Part shown: positions 8,675-17,955 of the stretch, piece by piece
Numbering within the stretch: position 1 is the stretch's first letter
Layout: every line of letters starts with the position of its first letter
DNA from: CAYXGE01 sp964464435
GTDB lineage: Bacteria; Pseudomonadota; Gammaproteobacteria; Burkholderiales; Methylophilaceae
Assembly (NCBI GenBank): GCA_964464435.1
Contig: CAYXGE010000005.1
Coordinates: 1 to 40,896 of the forward strand
DNA: 40,896 nucleotides
Direction of reading: 5' to 3'
The notes under the pieces: model-generated
Databases searched by the model: none
Told to the model about the DNA's origin: nothing
Seen by the model: only the letters and a program-made list of their open reading frames with translations
Translations under genes and position numbers: made by a program

Positions 8675-9427
8675 TATGCGTTTAGATTGTGCTGAGCAAC
8701 AGTGAGGTGAGAATAAAAGCCTAAACTTTTAATCAGTAGCTTAAAGTTTTTAGTGAAGAGAAAGAATTGTCAAACCTATCTTTTGGATAGCTGACCGCGT
8801 GAAATATATCGACCTAATATCGTTCAATATTAGATTTTTAGGGTGTTACGTTTTTAATCAAAACTGCTTTCATAGAGCAATTTTTGGCGCAATGAATTAG
8901 CGCAAGTAGTTGGTTTAACTTTATATTTGGTTTTAGTATGCCAACAACTCTAAACGAACACGGTTCGTTACAATCTCACAACTTTATATTCTGACTCTGC
9001 ATAGCCACTATAATCGGCTAAAATATAGTCTTTAAAGCTATCATCCTACTTCATGGTATATTCGAATCGTTTGCGAAACACCATGTGCGTTTTACTTTTG
9101 GTAATATTAAAAGTACTGCACTAATGACTAGTTTTGGGCATTTTACATTAATGCAAACATGCGATAACTAATCAATAAATTGCTAAACTCTTTGTAGCTT
9201 GAGCGCATTATTTATTACAAAATCGCTACATATTTTAATTGGCGAGCGAAGTTAACCAAGGTATTTTTTTGATGCGTCACAGGTGTAAACACAGATAACC
9301 GCAACCTTACTTGATAAAAGCGCAATACGGCTTTCTTTCAAGATTTCAGTAGTATAGGTGAGTTACTCTAATTAAGCAAAGCCTAAAGCTTTGAAACTAA
9401 ACTTTGAAAGTTAAAAAAGACCTCTCA
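8675..9427. other. Long hairpin-rich intergenic region between divergent rne and rluC
   Basis: About 750 bp without a convincing gene. It should contain the rne leader and the promoters of both genes. Perfect or near-perfect inverted repeats recur: GTCA/TGAC enclosing CTATC/GATAG (8769-8795), CTAATAT/ATATTAG (8814-8833), AACGAAC/GTTCGTT (8953-8969), ACTATA/TATAGT near 9007-9029 with TATAAT at 9009-9014, CATGGT/ACCATG (9052-9085) with inner TTCG/CGAA, TGTAGC/GCTACA near 9192-9229, and AAAGC/GCTTT near 9379-9393. The longest AUG-started frame I noticed by eye is only 18 codons (8938). No tRNA-like fold was recognised. A structured 5' UTR and/or a small RNA are possible. Confidence 0.55.
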
Positions 9428-10399
9428 ATGAGCAAAATAGAAATAAATGTAGGTAGCGTTAATTTAGTAGAAATTGACGAGGCAAGTGATGGACAACGCA
9501 TTGATAATTATCTGTGCAAAGTGCTAAAAGGCGTGCCAAAAAGCCATGTCTACCGTATTTTGCGCAGTGGTGAGGTGCGCGTGAATAGCAAGCGTGTAGA
9601 TGCTAATTTTAAATTGAGCATGGCCGATATGGTAAGAATCCCTCCGGTGCGCATGAATATTGCTTTGAATACAGGTGAAGCGGTTGCCGAAAAATCTAAG
9701 TTAAACCAGACCATTTTGTTTGAAGATGAGGCATTACTGGTAATTGATAAACCAGCAGGCTTTGCTGTGCATGGTGGTAGTGGTGTAAGTCGCGGCGTGA
9801 TTGAACAATTACGCGCTGAGCGACCAAAAGCAAAGTTTTTGGAATTGGTGCATCGCTTAGACAGAGAAACATCGGGTGTTCTTTTATTGGCAAAAAAACG
9901 TGCCGCTTTGGTGCAGTTACACGAGATGATTAGAAATAATCAGACGGATAAGCGCTACATGATGATGGTGAGTGGACAGTGGTTAGAAAAAAAGAAAAAA
10001 GTGACGATGCCCTTACATAAATATGTGGCTGCAACTGGAGAACGCCGTGTTTCAGTGCAAGAAGATGGTCAGCACTCAGAAACCAATTTCTTTTTGCGTA
10101 AAACGTTTACCTTGCAAGGAGCCTTTTATAGTTTGTTAGAAGCACAATTGGTGACAGGTAGAACCCATCAATTACGGGTACAGCTATCGCATTTAGGCTT
10201 TCCTATCCTTGGCGATGATAAATATGGTGATTTTGCATTAAATAAGCAATTACATAAACTTGGCTTAAAGCGTATGTTTTTACATTCTTATGAAACCAAT
10301 CTTAAACATCCAGTGTCTGCGCAAAAGCTCAAGCTCATTGCGCCTATGCCAAAAGAGTTACAAAGCTTTATAAATTCGTTAGTGGAGCAAACAAGTTAA
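9428..10399 (+). CDS. rluC: 23S rRNA pseudouridine synthase RluC-type
   Basis: Converts selected uridines of 23S rRNA to pseudouridine. In E. coli, RluC modifies positions 955, 2504 and 2580. An S4 RNA-binding domain covers about residues 20-80 (DGQRIDNYLCKVL, SGEVRVNSKR). The catalytic domain has the family signature VHRLDRETSG with the catalytic Asp145, then GRTHQLRVQ near 250. The start is taken at the ATG at 9428, giving 323 residues; an in-frame TTG at 9404 would add eight lysine-rich residues and has no better ribosome site. It faces away from rne, an arrangement also found in enterobacteria. Its TAA abuts the ATG of the HAD phosphatase, so translation is probably coupled. RluC versus RluD specificity rests on the neighbourhood and the S4 domain. 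Confidence 0.92.
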   Translation: MSKIEINVGSVNLVEIDEASDGQRIDNYLCKVLKGVPKSHVYRILRSGEVRVNSKRVDANFKLSMADMVRIPPVRMNIALNTGEAVAEKSKLNQTILFEDEALLVIDKPAGFAVHGGSGVSRGVIEQLRAERPKAKFLELVHRLDRETSGVLLLAKKRAALVQLHEMIRNNQTDKRYMMMVSGQWLEKKKKVTMPLHKYVAATGERRVSVQEDGQHSETNFFLRKTFTLQGAFYSLLEAQLVTGRTHQLRVQLSHLGFPILGDDKYGDFALNKQLHKLGLKRMFLHSYETNLKHPVSAQKLKLIAPMPKELQSFINSLVEQTS

Positions 10400-11056
10400 A
10401 TGCCAAAGCAGTTCGACTTAATTGTATTTGATTGGGATGGCACCTTGGCCAATTCAACTAAAATGATTGCCGACTGTATGCGTTTAGCCAGTAAAGATGC
10501 GCAGTTGCCCGTGCCAGATGAAACCACAGCTTGCCAAGTAATTGGCTTGGGATTAAGTGAGGCAGTGCACGCGTTATTTGGTGAGATTAGCCAAGACCAA
10601 TATGATATTCTTACGAATCGTTACAAATATTACTATTATTCTAGAGATGAAGAAACTGTGTTGTTTGATGGTGTATTTGACGCGCTCAAGAATTTGAAGC
10701 GCTTGGGTTTTGATTTAGCCGTGGCTACTGGCAAAGGTAGGCGGGGTTTAAATAAATCACTTGAACTTAGTGGTCTAAATGCGTTTATTGATGCCTCACG
10801 TACAGTAGATGAGTGTTTTTCAAAACCACATCCACAAATGCTAGATGATTTAATGGATCAAATGGTGACCTTGCCAGAGCGAACATTAATGATAGGCGAT
10901 ACCAGTTTTGATATGCAAATGGCACAAAACGCCAGCGTGAGCCGAGTTGCGGTAACCTATGGCGCACATCCGCTTGAAAAACTGTTGCCATTTAAGCCAC
11001 TTGCGCATTTTGACCAATTTTCAAAAGTGAATGCATGGATATTAGAAAATGCCTGA
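10400..11056 (+). CDS. HAD-IA family hydrolase, phosphoglycolate phosphatase-like
   Basis: A 218-residue cytoplasmic phosphatase of the haloacid dehalogenase superfamily. Motif I is FDWDGTLANS, with nucleophile Asp11 and acid/base Asp13. The helical cap sits at about 17-85, which marks subfamily IA. Motif II Thr is in AVATGKG, the motif III Lys in FSKPHPQ, and motif IV acidic residues in MIGDTSFDMQMA. The ATG follows the rluC stop directly, and the end overlaps the Rieske gene by 8 bp, so the four genes rluC-HAD-Rieske-sppA look like one operon. The substrate cannot be read from the sequence. Phosphoglycolate or a pyrophosphate-type house-cleaning role are both possible, so I give no symbol. 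Confidence 0.88.
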   Translation: MPKQFDLIVFDWDGTLANSTKMIADCMRLASKDAQLPVPDETTACQVIGLGLSEAVHALFGEISQDQYDILTNRYKYYYYSRDEETVLFDGVFDALKNLKRLGFDLAVATGKGRRGLNKSLELSGLNAFIDASRTVDECFSKPHPQMLDDLMDQMVTLPERTLMIGDTSFDMQMAQNASVSRVAVTYGAHPLEKLLPFKPLAHFDQFSKVNAWILENA

Positions 11057-11399
11057 AGAACGTTTGTTAACGACTAGTGATACAGTCACAGAGCGTGGGC
11101 AAGGCTTTAGATTTGACTTGCCAGAGTTTGGCGAGCGTACCACAGGCTTTTTAGTACGTTTTAACGGAAACGTGTATGCTTATGTGAATCAATGTGCGCA
11201 CGTACCAGTTGAGTTAGACTGGAGTGAAGGTGATTTTTTTGATTTAGAAAAAAATTATTTAATATGTGCTACACACGGGGCACATTATCAACCAAACAGC
11301 GGATATTGTGTTATGGGTCCATGCAAAGGTCGCTCGCTCAGGCGTTTGCAAGTTGAAGAACGTGAGGGCCAAATTTTTTTAATTTTCGCTAGCCATTAA
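11049..11399 (+). CDS. Rieske [2Fe-2S] domain protein
   Basis: A 116-residue soluble protein made of a single Rieske domain. Cluster ligands are visible as C-x-H (Cys49, His51 in NQCAHVP) and C-x2-H (Cys73, His76 in LICATHGAHY), followed by the GPCKGRSLRRL segment that closes the domain. There is no signal peptide or transmembrane segment, so it is not the cytochrome bc1 Rieske subunit. It resembles stand-alone Rieske ferredoxins. It starts inside the end of the HAD gene (8-bp overlap, different frame) and precedes sppA by 32 bp. Its electron partner is not identifiable here. The spacing is larger than the usual 15-17 residues between ligand pairs (21 residues), with an acidic insertion in between. 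Confidence 0.88.
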   Translation: MPEERLLTTSDTVTERGQGFRFDLPEFGERTTGFLVRFNGNVYAYVNQCAHVPVELDWSEGDFFDLEKNYLICATHGAHYQPNSGYCVMGPCKGRSLRRLQVEEREGQIFLIFASH

Positions 11400-11431
11400 T
11401 TGATTAAACTATTCAACATTAGAAAGTAAGT

Positions 11432-12376
11432 ATGTCAGAACAAAACAACCCAACAGAACCCAACTGGGAACGCAATACCATTGAAAAGCTCGCAATGTCT
11501 GCTTTGCAAGAGCAGAGGCGAGCGCGTTATTGGAGCACCTTTTTTAAAGTACTTACCTTTATTTATTTATTTACTTTATTGTTTATTGCTATGGATTGGA
11601 TTGGCCCAGGCGCTGGTGTTTCAAAATCTCACACTGCATTGATTGAAATACAAGGCGTGATTGGTGCAGGTGAAGAGGTTACTGCAGATTCTGTAAACTC
11701 AAGTTTGCAAGCTGCTTTTGAAGATAAAAATACCAAAGGTGTGATTCTGCGCATTAATAGTCCAGGTGGCAGCCCTGTACAAGCAGGTTTAATTAATGAA
11801 GAAATTAAACGCCAACGTAAACTGCACCCAAAAGTACCCGTGTATGCGGTTGTTGAGGATATATGTGCATCTGGCGGCTATTACATTGCAGCAGCAGCTG
11901 ATAACATCTATGTAGATAAAGCGAGTATTGTAGGCTCGATTGGTGTGTTGATGGATGGCTTTGGTTTTACAGGCACCATGGAAAAATTAGGTGTAGAAAG
12001 ACGTTTAATGACAGCTGGTGAAAACAAAGCCATGCTAGACCCATTTTCACCAGAAAACCCAAAACATAAAGCCTTTGCCCAAAGTATGCTAGATGAAATT
12101 CATCAACAGTTTATTTCTGTTGTGCGCGAGGGTAGGGGCAAACGCTTAAAAGAAACCCCAGAAACCTTTAGCGGCTTGTTTTGGAGTGGTGAAACTAGCA
12201 TTAAAATGGGCTTGGCAGATGCTTTAGGTAGTGCAGATTACGTGGCTAGAGAAATTATCAAAGAAGAAAATATAGTTGATTTTACTGCAGAAGAAAACTT
12301 AGCAGATCGCTTTGCAAAACGGTTAGGCGCTTCATTTGCTGGTAAAATTTTTGGTGGTGACTTATCGTTAAAGTAG
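11432..12376 (+). CDS. sppA: Signal peptide peptidase SppA (S49 family, short form)
   Basis: An inner-membrane serine protease that degrades cleaved signal peptides. Its 314 residues match the single-domain (36-kDa) type and not the 67-kDa E. coli SppA. A cytoplasmic N-tail of about 35 residues is followed by one transmembrane helix (about 37-57). The periplasmic ClpP-like domain shows INSPGGSP near 109-114, the nucleophile Ser147 in CASGGYY, and Lys199 in ENKAMLDPFSP, the Ser/Lys dyad seen in Bacillus SppA. It is the last gene of the rluC operon and ends at a strong terminator at 12401. The ribosome site is weak (AGAAAG about 6 bases upstream). Confidence 0.9.
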   Translation: MSEQNNPTEPNWERNTIEKLAMSALQEQRRARYWSTFFKVLTFIYLFTLLFIAMDWIGPGAGVSKSHTALIEIQGVIGAGEEVTADSVNSSLQAAFEDKNTKGVILRINSPGGSPVQAGLINEEIKRQRKLHPKVPVYAVVEDICASGGYYIAAAADNIYVDKASIVGSIGVLMDGFGFTGTMEKLGVERRLMTAGENKAMLDPFSPENPKHKAFAQSMLDEIHQQFISVVREGRGKRLKETPETFSGLFWSGETSIKMGLADALGSADYVAREIIKEENIVDFTAEENLADRFAKRLGASFAGKIFGGDLSLK

Positions 12377-12400
12377 TTTGAGCGTAAATAAATGATTATA

Positions 12401-12427
12401 AAAAATGCCGCATTATGCGGCATTTTT
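12401..12427. terminator. Rho-independent bidirectional terminator after sppA
   Basis: AAAAATGCCGCA (12401-12412) and TGCGGCATTTTT (12416-12427) form a perfect 12-bp stem with a TTA loop. The T run on one side and A run on the other let it work in both directions, as suits the convergent sppA and pgi. Confidence 0.9.
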
Positions 12428-12457
12428 ATTGTATATTATTAATTAAAAATCAATTAT

Positions 12458-14113
12458 TTATTGATGTGATTTAACGTAGTTTATTAAACCATTGGTTGAG
12501 CAATCAAATTTAGTACTTGGGCTGTCAGCCAATAACTCTGGCAATATGCCTTGTGCCAGTTGTTTGCCAAATTCAACGCCCCATTGGTCAAATGAATTAA
12601 TATGCCAAATAATGCCTTGTACAAATATTTTATGCTCGTATAAAGCAATCAGTTTACCCAACGCACGTGGTGTGAGTTCAGGGAATAAAATGGTTGAAGT
12701 AGGGCGGTTGCCATCAAACACACGATGCGGAATTAAAGCCTCTAGTGCCTCTCCTTGCATGCCTTGTGCCACAAGCTCAGCGCGTACTTCATCTGCATTT
12801 TTACCTTGCATGAGCGCTTTGGTTTGTGCAAAGCAATTGGCAAGTAAGATTTTGTGATGTTCGTCGCCATTTTTGCCAATTTTGTAATGTGAAACCAGAG
12901 GCATTAAAAAGTCAGCGGGTATCAGTTTATTACCTTGGTGTATGAGTTGGTAGAACGCATGTTGACCGTTGGTACCAGCTTCACCCCAAATGATAGGGCC
13001 AGAACTCTCGGTAACGCGGTTGCCGTTTCTATCAATAAACTTACCATTACTTTCCATATCTGCTTGTTGCAAGTAAGCAGGAAAACGCGATAACCCTTGG
13101 TCATAGGGTAAAATAGCGTGTGTTTCAGCGCCGAAAAAATTGTTATACCAAATACCTAGCAACGCCATGACCACTGGGATATTTTGCTCTAATGGGGTAT
13201 TACGGAAATGGTTGTCCATTTCATGCCCACCCGCCAGCAATTCTTCAAAGTTATCCATGCCAATGTAAAGGGCAATTGATAAGCCAATGGCTGACCATAA
13301 AGAGTAGCGACCACCTACCCAATCCCAAAATTCAAACATATTAGCGGTATCAATACCAAACTCACTCACGGCTTTGGCATTGGTTGACAGTGCCACAAAG
13401 TGTTTAGCAATATGTGCTTTGTCTTTTGCTGCTTCTAAAAACCAAGTGCGGGCAGAGGCCGCATTTGTCATGGTTTCTTGGGTGGTAAAGGTTTTTGAAG
13501 CGACAATAAATAAAGTAGTTTCAGGGTTACATTGTTCCAACACTTGCGCTAAGTGTGTGCCATCAATATTAGAAACAAAATGGCGTTGTAAATCTGGTTT
13601 AGCAAAATATTTAAGGGCAGTACATGCCATGGCAGGGCCTAAATCAGAGCCTCCAATACCAATATTAACAATACTTGTGATTTTTTTACCTGTGTAACCG
13701 AGCCATTGGCCATTACGCACACGTTCAGTAAAGTCGCGCATTTGTGCCAGAACGCGATTAACTTCAGGCATAACATCTTTGCCATCTACATAAACTGGGG
13801 TGTTGCTGCGATTGCGAAGCGCCGTATGTAGCACTGCACGGTTTTCGGTAAAGTTAATTTTTTCACCAGTAAACATTTTTTCACGCCAGCCCTCAATATC
13901 AGCTTGACGTGCAAGTTTCATGAGCAAAGGCAGTGTTTTTTCTGTGATGCGATGTTTTGAAAAGTCGAGTAGTAAATCGCCACATTTTAAGGAGTATTTA
14001 TCAAAACGATTATTTTCACGAGCGTGCAATTCACGCATATGCACTGTGCTTAATTCTTTTTGATGCGCGGCTATTTCATTCCATATGGGGAGTGTGGTTG
14101 GGTTTGTGCTCAT
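12458..14113 (-). CDS. pgi: Glucose-6-phosphate isomerase
   Basis: Interconverts glucose 6-phosphate and fructose 6-phosphate. In a ribulose-monophosphate methylotroph this links formaldehyde fixation to the oxidative cycle and to glycogen. The 551 residues match the long bacterial form (E. coli 549). Landmarks: NIGIGGSDLGPAM, the phosphate-binding VASKTFTTQETM, FWDWVGGRYSLWSAIG, the base Glu in DMESNGK, His in NGQHAFYQLIHQG, and Lys in NSFDQWGVEFGKQLA. The ATG at 14113 is chosen; the in-frame GTG two codons upstream adds nothing. It lies 36 bp downstream of glgB on the same strand, so the two are probably cotranscribed. Confidence 0.96.
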   Translation of the reverse strand: MSTNPTTLPIWNEIAAHQKELSTVHMRELHARENNRFDKYSLKCGDLLLDFSKHRITEKTLPLLMKLARQADIEGWREKMFTGEKINFTENRAVLHTALRNRSNTPVYVDGKDVMPEVNRVLAQMRDFTERVRNGQWLGYTGKKITSIVNIGIGGSDLGPAMACTALKYFAKPDLQRHFVSNIDGTHLAQVLEQCNPETTLFIVASKTFTTQETMTNAASARTWFLEAAKDKAHIAKHFVALSTNAKAVSEFGIDTANMFEFWDWVGGRYSLWSAIGLSIALYIGMDNFEELLAGGHEMDNHFRNTPLEQNIPVVMALLGIWYNNFFGAETHAILPYDQGLSRFPAYLQQADMESNGKFIDRNGNRVTESSGPIIWGEAGTNGQHAFYQLIHQGNKLIPADFLMPLVSHYKIGKNGDEHHKILLANCFAQTKALMQGKNADEVRAELVAQGMQGEALEALIPHRVFDGNRPTSTILFPELTPRALGKLIALYEHKIFVQGIIWHINSFDQWGVEFGKQLAQGILPELLADSPSTKFDCSTNGLINYVKSHQ

Positions 14114-14149
14114 AATCACTATTCAATAATTGTTAAATTTAATCAAATT

Positions 14150-16330
14150 CTATTTTAACCGAAGAATCAGCCCAGCTAAAGGCGGTAATGTAATATTCAT
14201 GGAATGGTCATACCCCATCCATGCAGATTGTTCAGTATAAATGCCAGCGCCATTGCCTTGATTGCTACCAGCATAACATTCAGCATCGCTGTTAATAAGC
14301 TCAATATATTCACCAGCTTGCGGCACACCAATTTTGTAATGTTCACGCATGACGGGGGTAAAGTTGAGCGCAACTACAATAAAACTGCCATCACGTGCTA
14401 AACGCTGGAAAATAATGACCGACTGATCACTATCATAGCAATCAATCCATTTAAAGCCACTATGATCAAAATCTAAATCAAATAGCGCAGGGGTTTGTCG
14501 GTAAACATGATTTAAGTCAGCACTTAATTTTTTTATTCCTGCATGCCAATGTGAATCTAACAAATGCCAATCAAGACTGACATTGACGTTCCACTCTCTG
14601 CCTTGACCAAACTCATTGCCCATAAAGTTTAACTTTTTACCCGGCATCGCCATTTGATAAGTGAGCAAGAGTCTTAAATTGGCAAATTTTTGCCAGGTAT
14701 CGCCAGGCATTTTGTCTAATAAAGACTTTTTACCATGTACAACTTCATCATGCGAAAACGGCAGTACAAAATTTTCACTATAAGCATAGAGTTGACCAAA
14801 CGTTAGCATATTATGATGGTAGCGCCTATGAATAGGCTCATTTGTCATATAGCTCAACGTGTCATTCATCCAGCCCATGTTCCATTTCATTGAGAAACCA
14901 ATGCCGCCCAAATATACAGGCCTTGAAATCATGGGCCAAGCAGTAGACTCCTCAGCAATGGTAAGCGCACCTGGGAAATCATCGTGCGCCATAATATTGA
15001 GTTGTTTTAAAAACTCAATGGCATCTAAATTCTCGCGCCCACCATACTGGTTGGGCAGCCATTCACCAGCTTTACGCGAGTAATCAAGGTAAAGCATTGA
15101 CGCAACAGCATCAACGCGTAAGCCGTCAATGTGAAATTCCGCCATCCAGTAGTAGGCGTTGGCGAGCAAAAAGTTTCTGACCTCATTGCGCCCATAATTG
15201 AAAATATAAGTACCCCAATCTTGATGCTCACCAAGACGTGGATCTTCATGTTCATAAAGCGCTGTACCATCAAAACGCGCAAGCGCCCAATCATCTTTTG
15301 GAAAGTGACCTGGTACCCAATCTAGTATCACACCAATATGGTGCTGATGGCATAAATCAACCAAATATCTAAAATCATCAGGAGTGCCGTAGCGATTAGT
15401 AACGCCAAAATATCCAGTAGTTTGATAGCCCCAAGATTCTGTCAGTGGGTGTTCAGAAACTGGCATCAGCTCAATATGCGTGTATGCCATTTCTTTGAGA
15501 TAACTTACAAGTTGATCTGCTGTCTCACGGTAATTTAAGAAATAACCATTGGCATTACGTTTCCATGAACCAAGATGGAGCTCGTAGCAATTAAATGGTG
15601 CATGCAACCAATCAGCTTTAGCGCGATGTGCCAACCAGTCTTGGTCGTGCCAAGTGTAACTATTAAGCGCAGTAACTTTAGCGGCGCAGCCTGGTCGTGG
15701 CTCAAAACTTAAGCCATAAGGGTCTGTTTTACTCAGGATATGCTGGCTATGGCGATTTCGAATTTCAAATTTATACAACTCGTCAACGCCGATATCAGGT
15801 ACAAACAGCTCCCAAACACCACTTGAGCCATGCACACGCATTGGGTTAACTCTGCCATCCCATTGGTTAAAGTTACCAACCACACTCACGCGCTCTGCAT
15901 TTGGCGCCCATACGGCAAAACGCACGCCTGAAACTTTCCCTATGGTGTATGGATGTGCCCCTAAGGTTTTGTAAGCTTGAATTAAACGACCTTCACCAAA
16001 CAAATAAAGCTCATCAGCACTTATAGTTGGCTTGCAAGAGTAAGTATCATGTCTTTCAAATAGATGGCCATTCGATTGAATTTTTAAAAGACATGGCGTT
16101 TCTACCGCGTTACTTTTATCGGATGACCATTCAAATAAGCCTTCCGCATGGCTTTTACTTAAAGGCTCCCAATCATTTTTTGTTTTAATCCAGACATGTT
16201 CAGCATTAGGAAAAAATGCCCTAAATACTTGCTTTTCTTTCACTTGGTGTAATCCAAGAAAAGCAAATGGATCGTGATGCTTAGCTTGTAGGATTAAACT
16301 TAGTTGATGGTCTAGTGTATGTTTTGCCAC
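14150..16330 (-). CDS. glgB: 1,4-alpha-glucan branching enzyme
   Basis: Makes alpha-1,6 branches in glycogen by transferring a cleaved alpha-1,4 chain. At 726 residues it is near E. coli GlgB (728). An N-terminal domain (about 1-110) and CBM48 (about 120-215, GVRFAVWAPNAERVSVVGNFNQWDG) precede the GH13 barrel. Catalytic residues are Asp407 in DGLRVDAVASMLYLDYSR, Glu in TIAEESTAWP and the third Asp in LPFSHDEVVHGK. A beta-sandwich C-terminus follows. The start is a GTG at 16330, with AGAGG seven bases upstream. It is divergent from glgC across 166 bp. Confidence 0.97.
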   Translation of the reverse strand: MAKHTLDHQLSLILQAKHHDPFAFLGLHQVKEKQVFRAFFPNAEHVWIKTKNDWEPLSKSHAEGLFEWSSDKSNAVETPCLLKIQSNGHLFERHDTYSCKPTISADELYLFGEGRLIQAYKTLGAHPYTIGKVSGVRFAVWAPNAERVSVVGNFNQWDGRVNPMRVHGSSGVWELFVPDIGVDELYKFEIRNRHSQHILSKTDPYGLSFEPRPGCAAKVTALNSYTWHDQDWLAHRAKADWLHAPFNCYELHLGSWKRNANGYFLNYRETADQLVSYLKEMAYTHIELMPVSEHPLTESWGYQTTGYFGVTNRYGTPDDFRYLVDLCHQHHIGVILDWVPGHFPKDDWALARFDGTALYEHEDPRLGEHQDWGTYIFNYGRNEVRNFLLANAYYWMAEFHIDGLRVDAVASMLYLDYSRKAGEWLPNQYGGRENLDAIEFLKQLNIMAHDDFPGALTIAEESTAWPMISRPVYLGGIGFSMKWNMGWMNDTLSYMTNEPIHRRYHHNMLTFGQLYAYSENFVLPFSHDEVVHGKKSLLDKMPGDTWQKFANLRLLLTYQMAMPGKKLNFMGNEFGQGREWNVNVSLDWHLLDSHWHAGIKKLSADLNHVYRQTPALFDLDFDHSGFKWIDCYDSDQSVIIFQRLARDGSFIVVALNFTPVMREHYKIGVPQAGEYIELINSDAECYAGSNQGNGAGIYTEQSAWMGYDHSMNITLPPLAGLILRLK

Positions 16331-16496
16331 TTGATAGCCTCTGTTTGCTTGATTTAGTTCAATACGAAACTACTCGATTTTACTGGATTGTATCCTATTT
16401 TCCTGCTTATAATACAGCCATAGTGTGTGGTTCACAGTGAATCCTCCATCCTTTTTTAAGTGTTGGTCATAATAAGTCGTCAATGAGGAGGAAAAT
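16331..16496. promoter_or_regulatory. Divergent glgB/glgC control region
   Basis: Holds promoters for both glycogen genes. On the plus strand a perfect TATAAT lies at 16408-16413, without a good -35. Between it and glgC is an 11-base perfect inverted repeat TTCACAGTGAA (16431-16441), which could be a repressor or activator half-site pair. GAGGAGG sits just before the glgC ATG. A minus-strand TACAAT near 16390 could serve glgB. No promoter here is strong enough to call firmly. Confidence 0.4.
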
Positions 16497-17926
16497 ATGC
16501 AACAAGATACATCATCCCGTTTTGTAAGTGCGCTTACTAAAAATACACTTGCATTGATACTTGCTGGTGGTCGTGGCAGTAGACTTCGAGAACTGACTAA
16601 TTGGCGTGCAAAACCAGCAGTGCCATTCGGCGGTAAATTTCGTATCATTGATTTTCCTCTATCTAATTGCATTAACTCTGGCATACGTCGTGTTGGCGTT
16701 GTCACACAATATAAGTCGCATAGTTTAATTAAGCATGTACAAATGGGCTGGGGTTTCCTGCGTGGCGAATTTAATGAGTTTGTTGAGCTCATGCCAGCGC
16801 AGCAGCGCGTGGATGAAAAGTGGTACGAAGGTACTGCGGATGCGGTGTTTCAAAACTTAGACATTCTACGTCAAGAGAATCCTAAGTATGTCCTGATCTT
16901 AGCGGGTGACCACATTTATAAAATGGATTATGGGCAAATGTTGGCAGACCATGCTAAAAATCAGGCAGATATGACGATTGCCTGTATTAATGTGCCAATT
17001 GAAGAAGCCANNNNNNNNNNNNNNNNNNNNNNNNNNNNNNNNNNNNNNNNNNNNNNNNNNNNNNNNNNNNNNNNNNNNNNNNNNNNNNNNNNNNNNNNNN
17101 NNNNNNNNNNAAAAATCAGGCAGATATGACGATTGCCTGTATTAATGTGCCAATTGAAGAAGCCAAGGCTTTTGGGGTTTTGAAAGTGGATGCAACTGAC
17201 AGGATTATCGATTTTAAAGAAAAGCCTGCCAACCCTGACCCTTTACCAGACAATCCAGAGCAAGCATTTGCAAGTATGGGCATTTACATATTTAATGCCG
17301 AGTTTTTGTATGAGCAGCTTATTCGTGATGCGGATGATAAAAAGTCTACCCATGATTTTGGTCACGATATTATTCCCCACTTGATAAAAAAATATCGTGT
17401 TTTTGCCCATCGTTTTTCTAATAGCTGTGTTGGTGCTACCGATGGACACTATTATTGGCGTGATGTTGGTACAGTTGATGCTTACTGGGAAGCTAATATG
17501 GAACTTACACGTGTGATTCCACAATTAAACCTTTACGACAATCAGTGGCCAATATGGACGCATCAGGAACAACTGCCACCAGCAAAGTTTGTGTTTAATG
17601 ATGTAGGTCGCTGTGGCAGTGCCACAGACTCTATGGTTTCAGGTGGATGTTTAATTAGTGGGTCAAAAGTGGATGATTCTGTATTGTTTTCAAACGTGCG
17701 TATCCATAGCTATTGTCAAATTGAGGCGGCGGTTATTCTGCCCAACGTTACTGTGAATAGAAACGCCAAGTTAAAACGAGTGGTGCTTGATAAAGGCGTA
17801 GTCATTCCTGAAGGCATGGAAATAGGTTTTGATTTGGCGTTAGATAAAAAGCGTTTTCATGTCACAGATAAAGGCATTACATTGGTAACGCCTGATATGT
17901 TGGGCGCAGGACATTCAACACGTTAG
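16497..17926 (+). CDS. glgC: Glucose-1-phosphate adenylyltransferase (interrupted by artificial gap)
   Basis: Makes ADP-glucose from ATP and glucose 1-phosphate, the committed step of bacterial glycogen synthesis. The N-terminal nucleotidyltransferase domain shows LILAGGRGSRLRELT, the AKPAVPFGGKFRIIDF signature, YEGTADAVFQN and LAGDHIYKMDY. The C-terminal left-handed beta-helix has a hexapeptide pattern (VSGGCLISGSKVDDSV). A 100-N gap interrupts it, but the 55 bases before and after the gap are identical. Collapsing the overlap restores one frame of 424 residues (E. coli 431), so the gene is intact. The start has a strong GAGGAGG site. Allosteric control is expected from the family but not readable here. 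Confidence 0.95.
16956..17165 (+). repeat. 55-bp duplicated gap flanks in glgC (assembly overlap)
   Basis: Bases 16956-17010 and 17111-17165 are the same 55-bp sequence, separated by exactly 100 N (17011-17110). Removing the N run and one copy leaves a continuous glgC frame. This is two contigs overlapping by 55 bp that were joined with a default spacer, not a biological repeat. Confidence 0.95.
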
Positions 17927-17955
17927 CAAAGATACGTTTATATTGAAGTAGGGTT

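Noticed and set aside
8938..8994. 18-codon frame in the rne-rluC interval
   Set aside because: Very short, no ribosome site, and overlaps the AACGAAC/GTTCGTT hairpin.
16956..17165. Biological tandem duplication in glgC
   Set aside because: The identical copies flank exactly 100 N, and collapsing them restores the normal gene, so this is an assembly effect.
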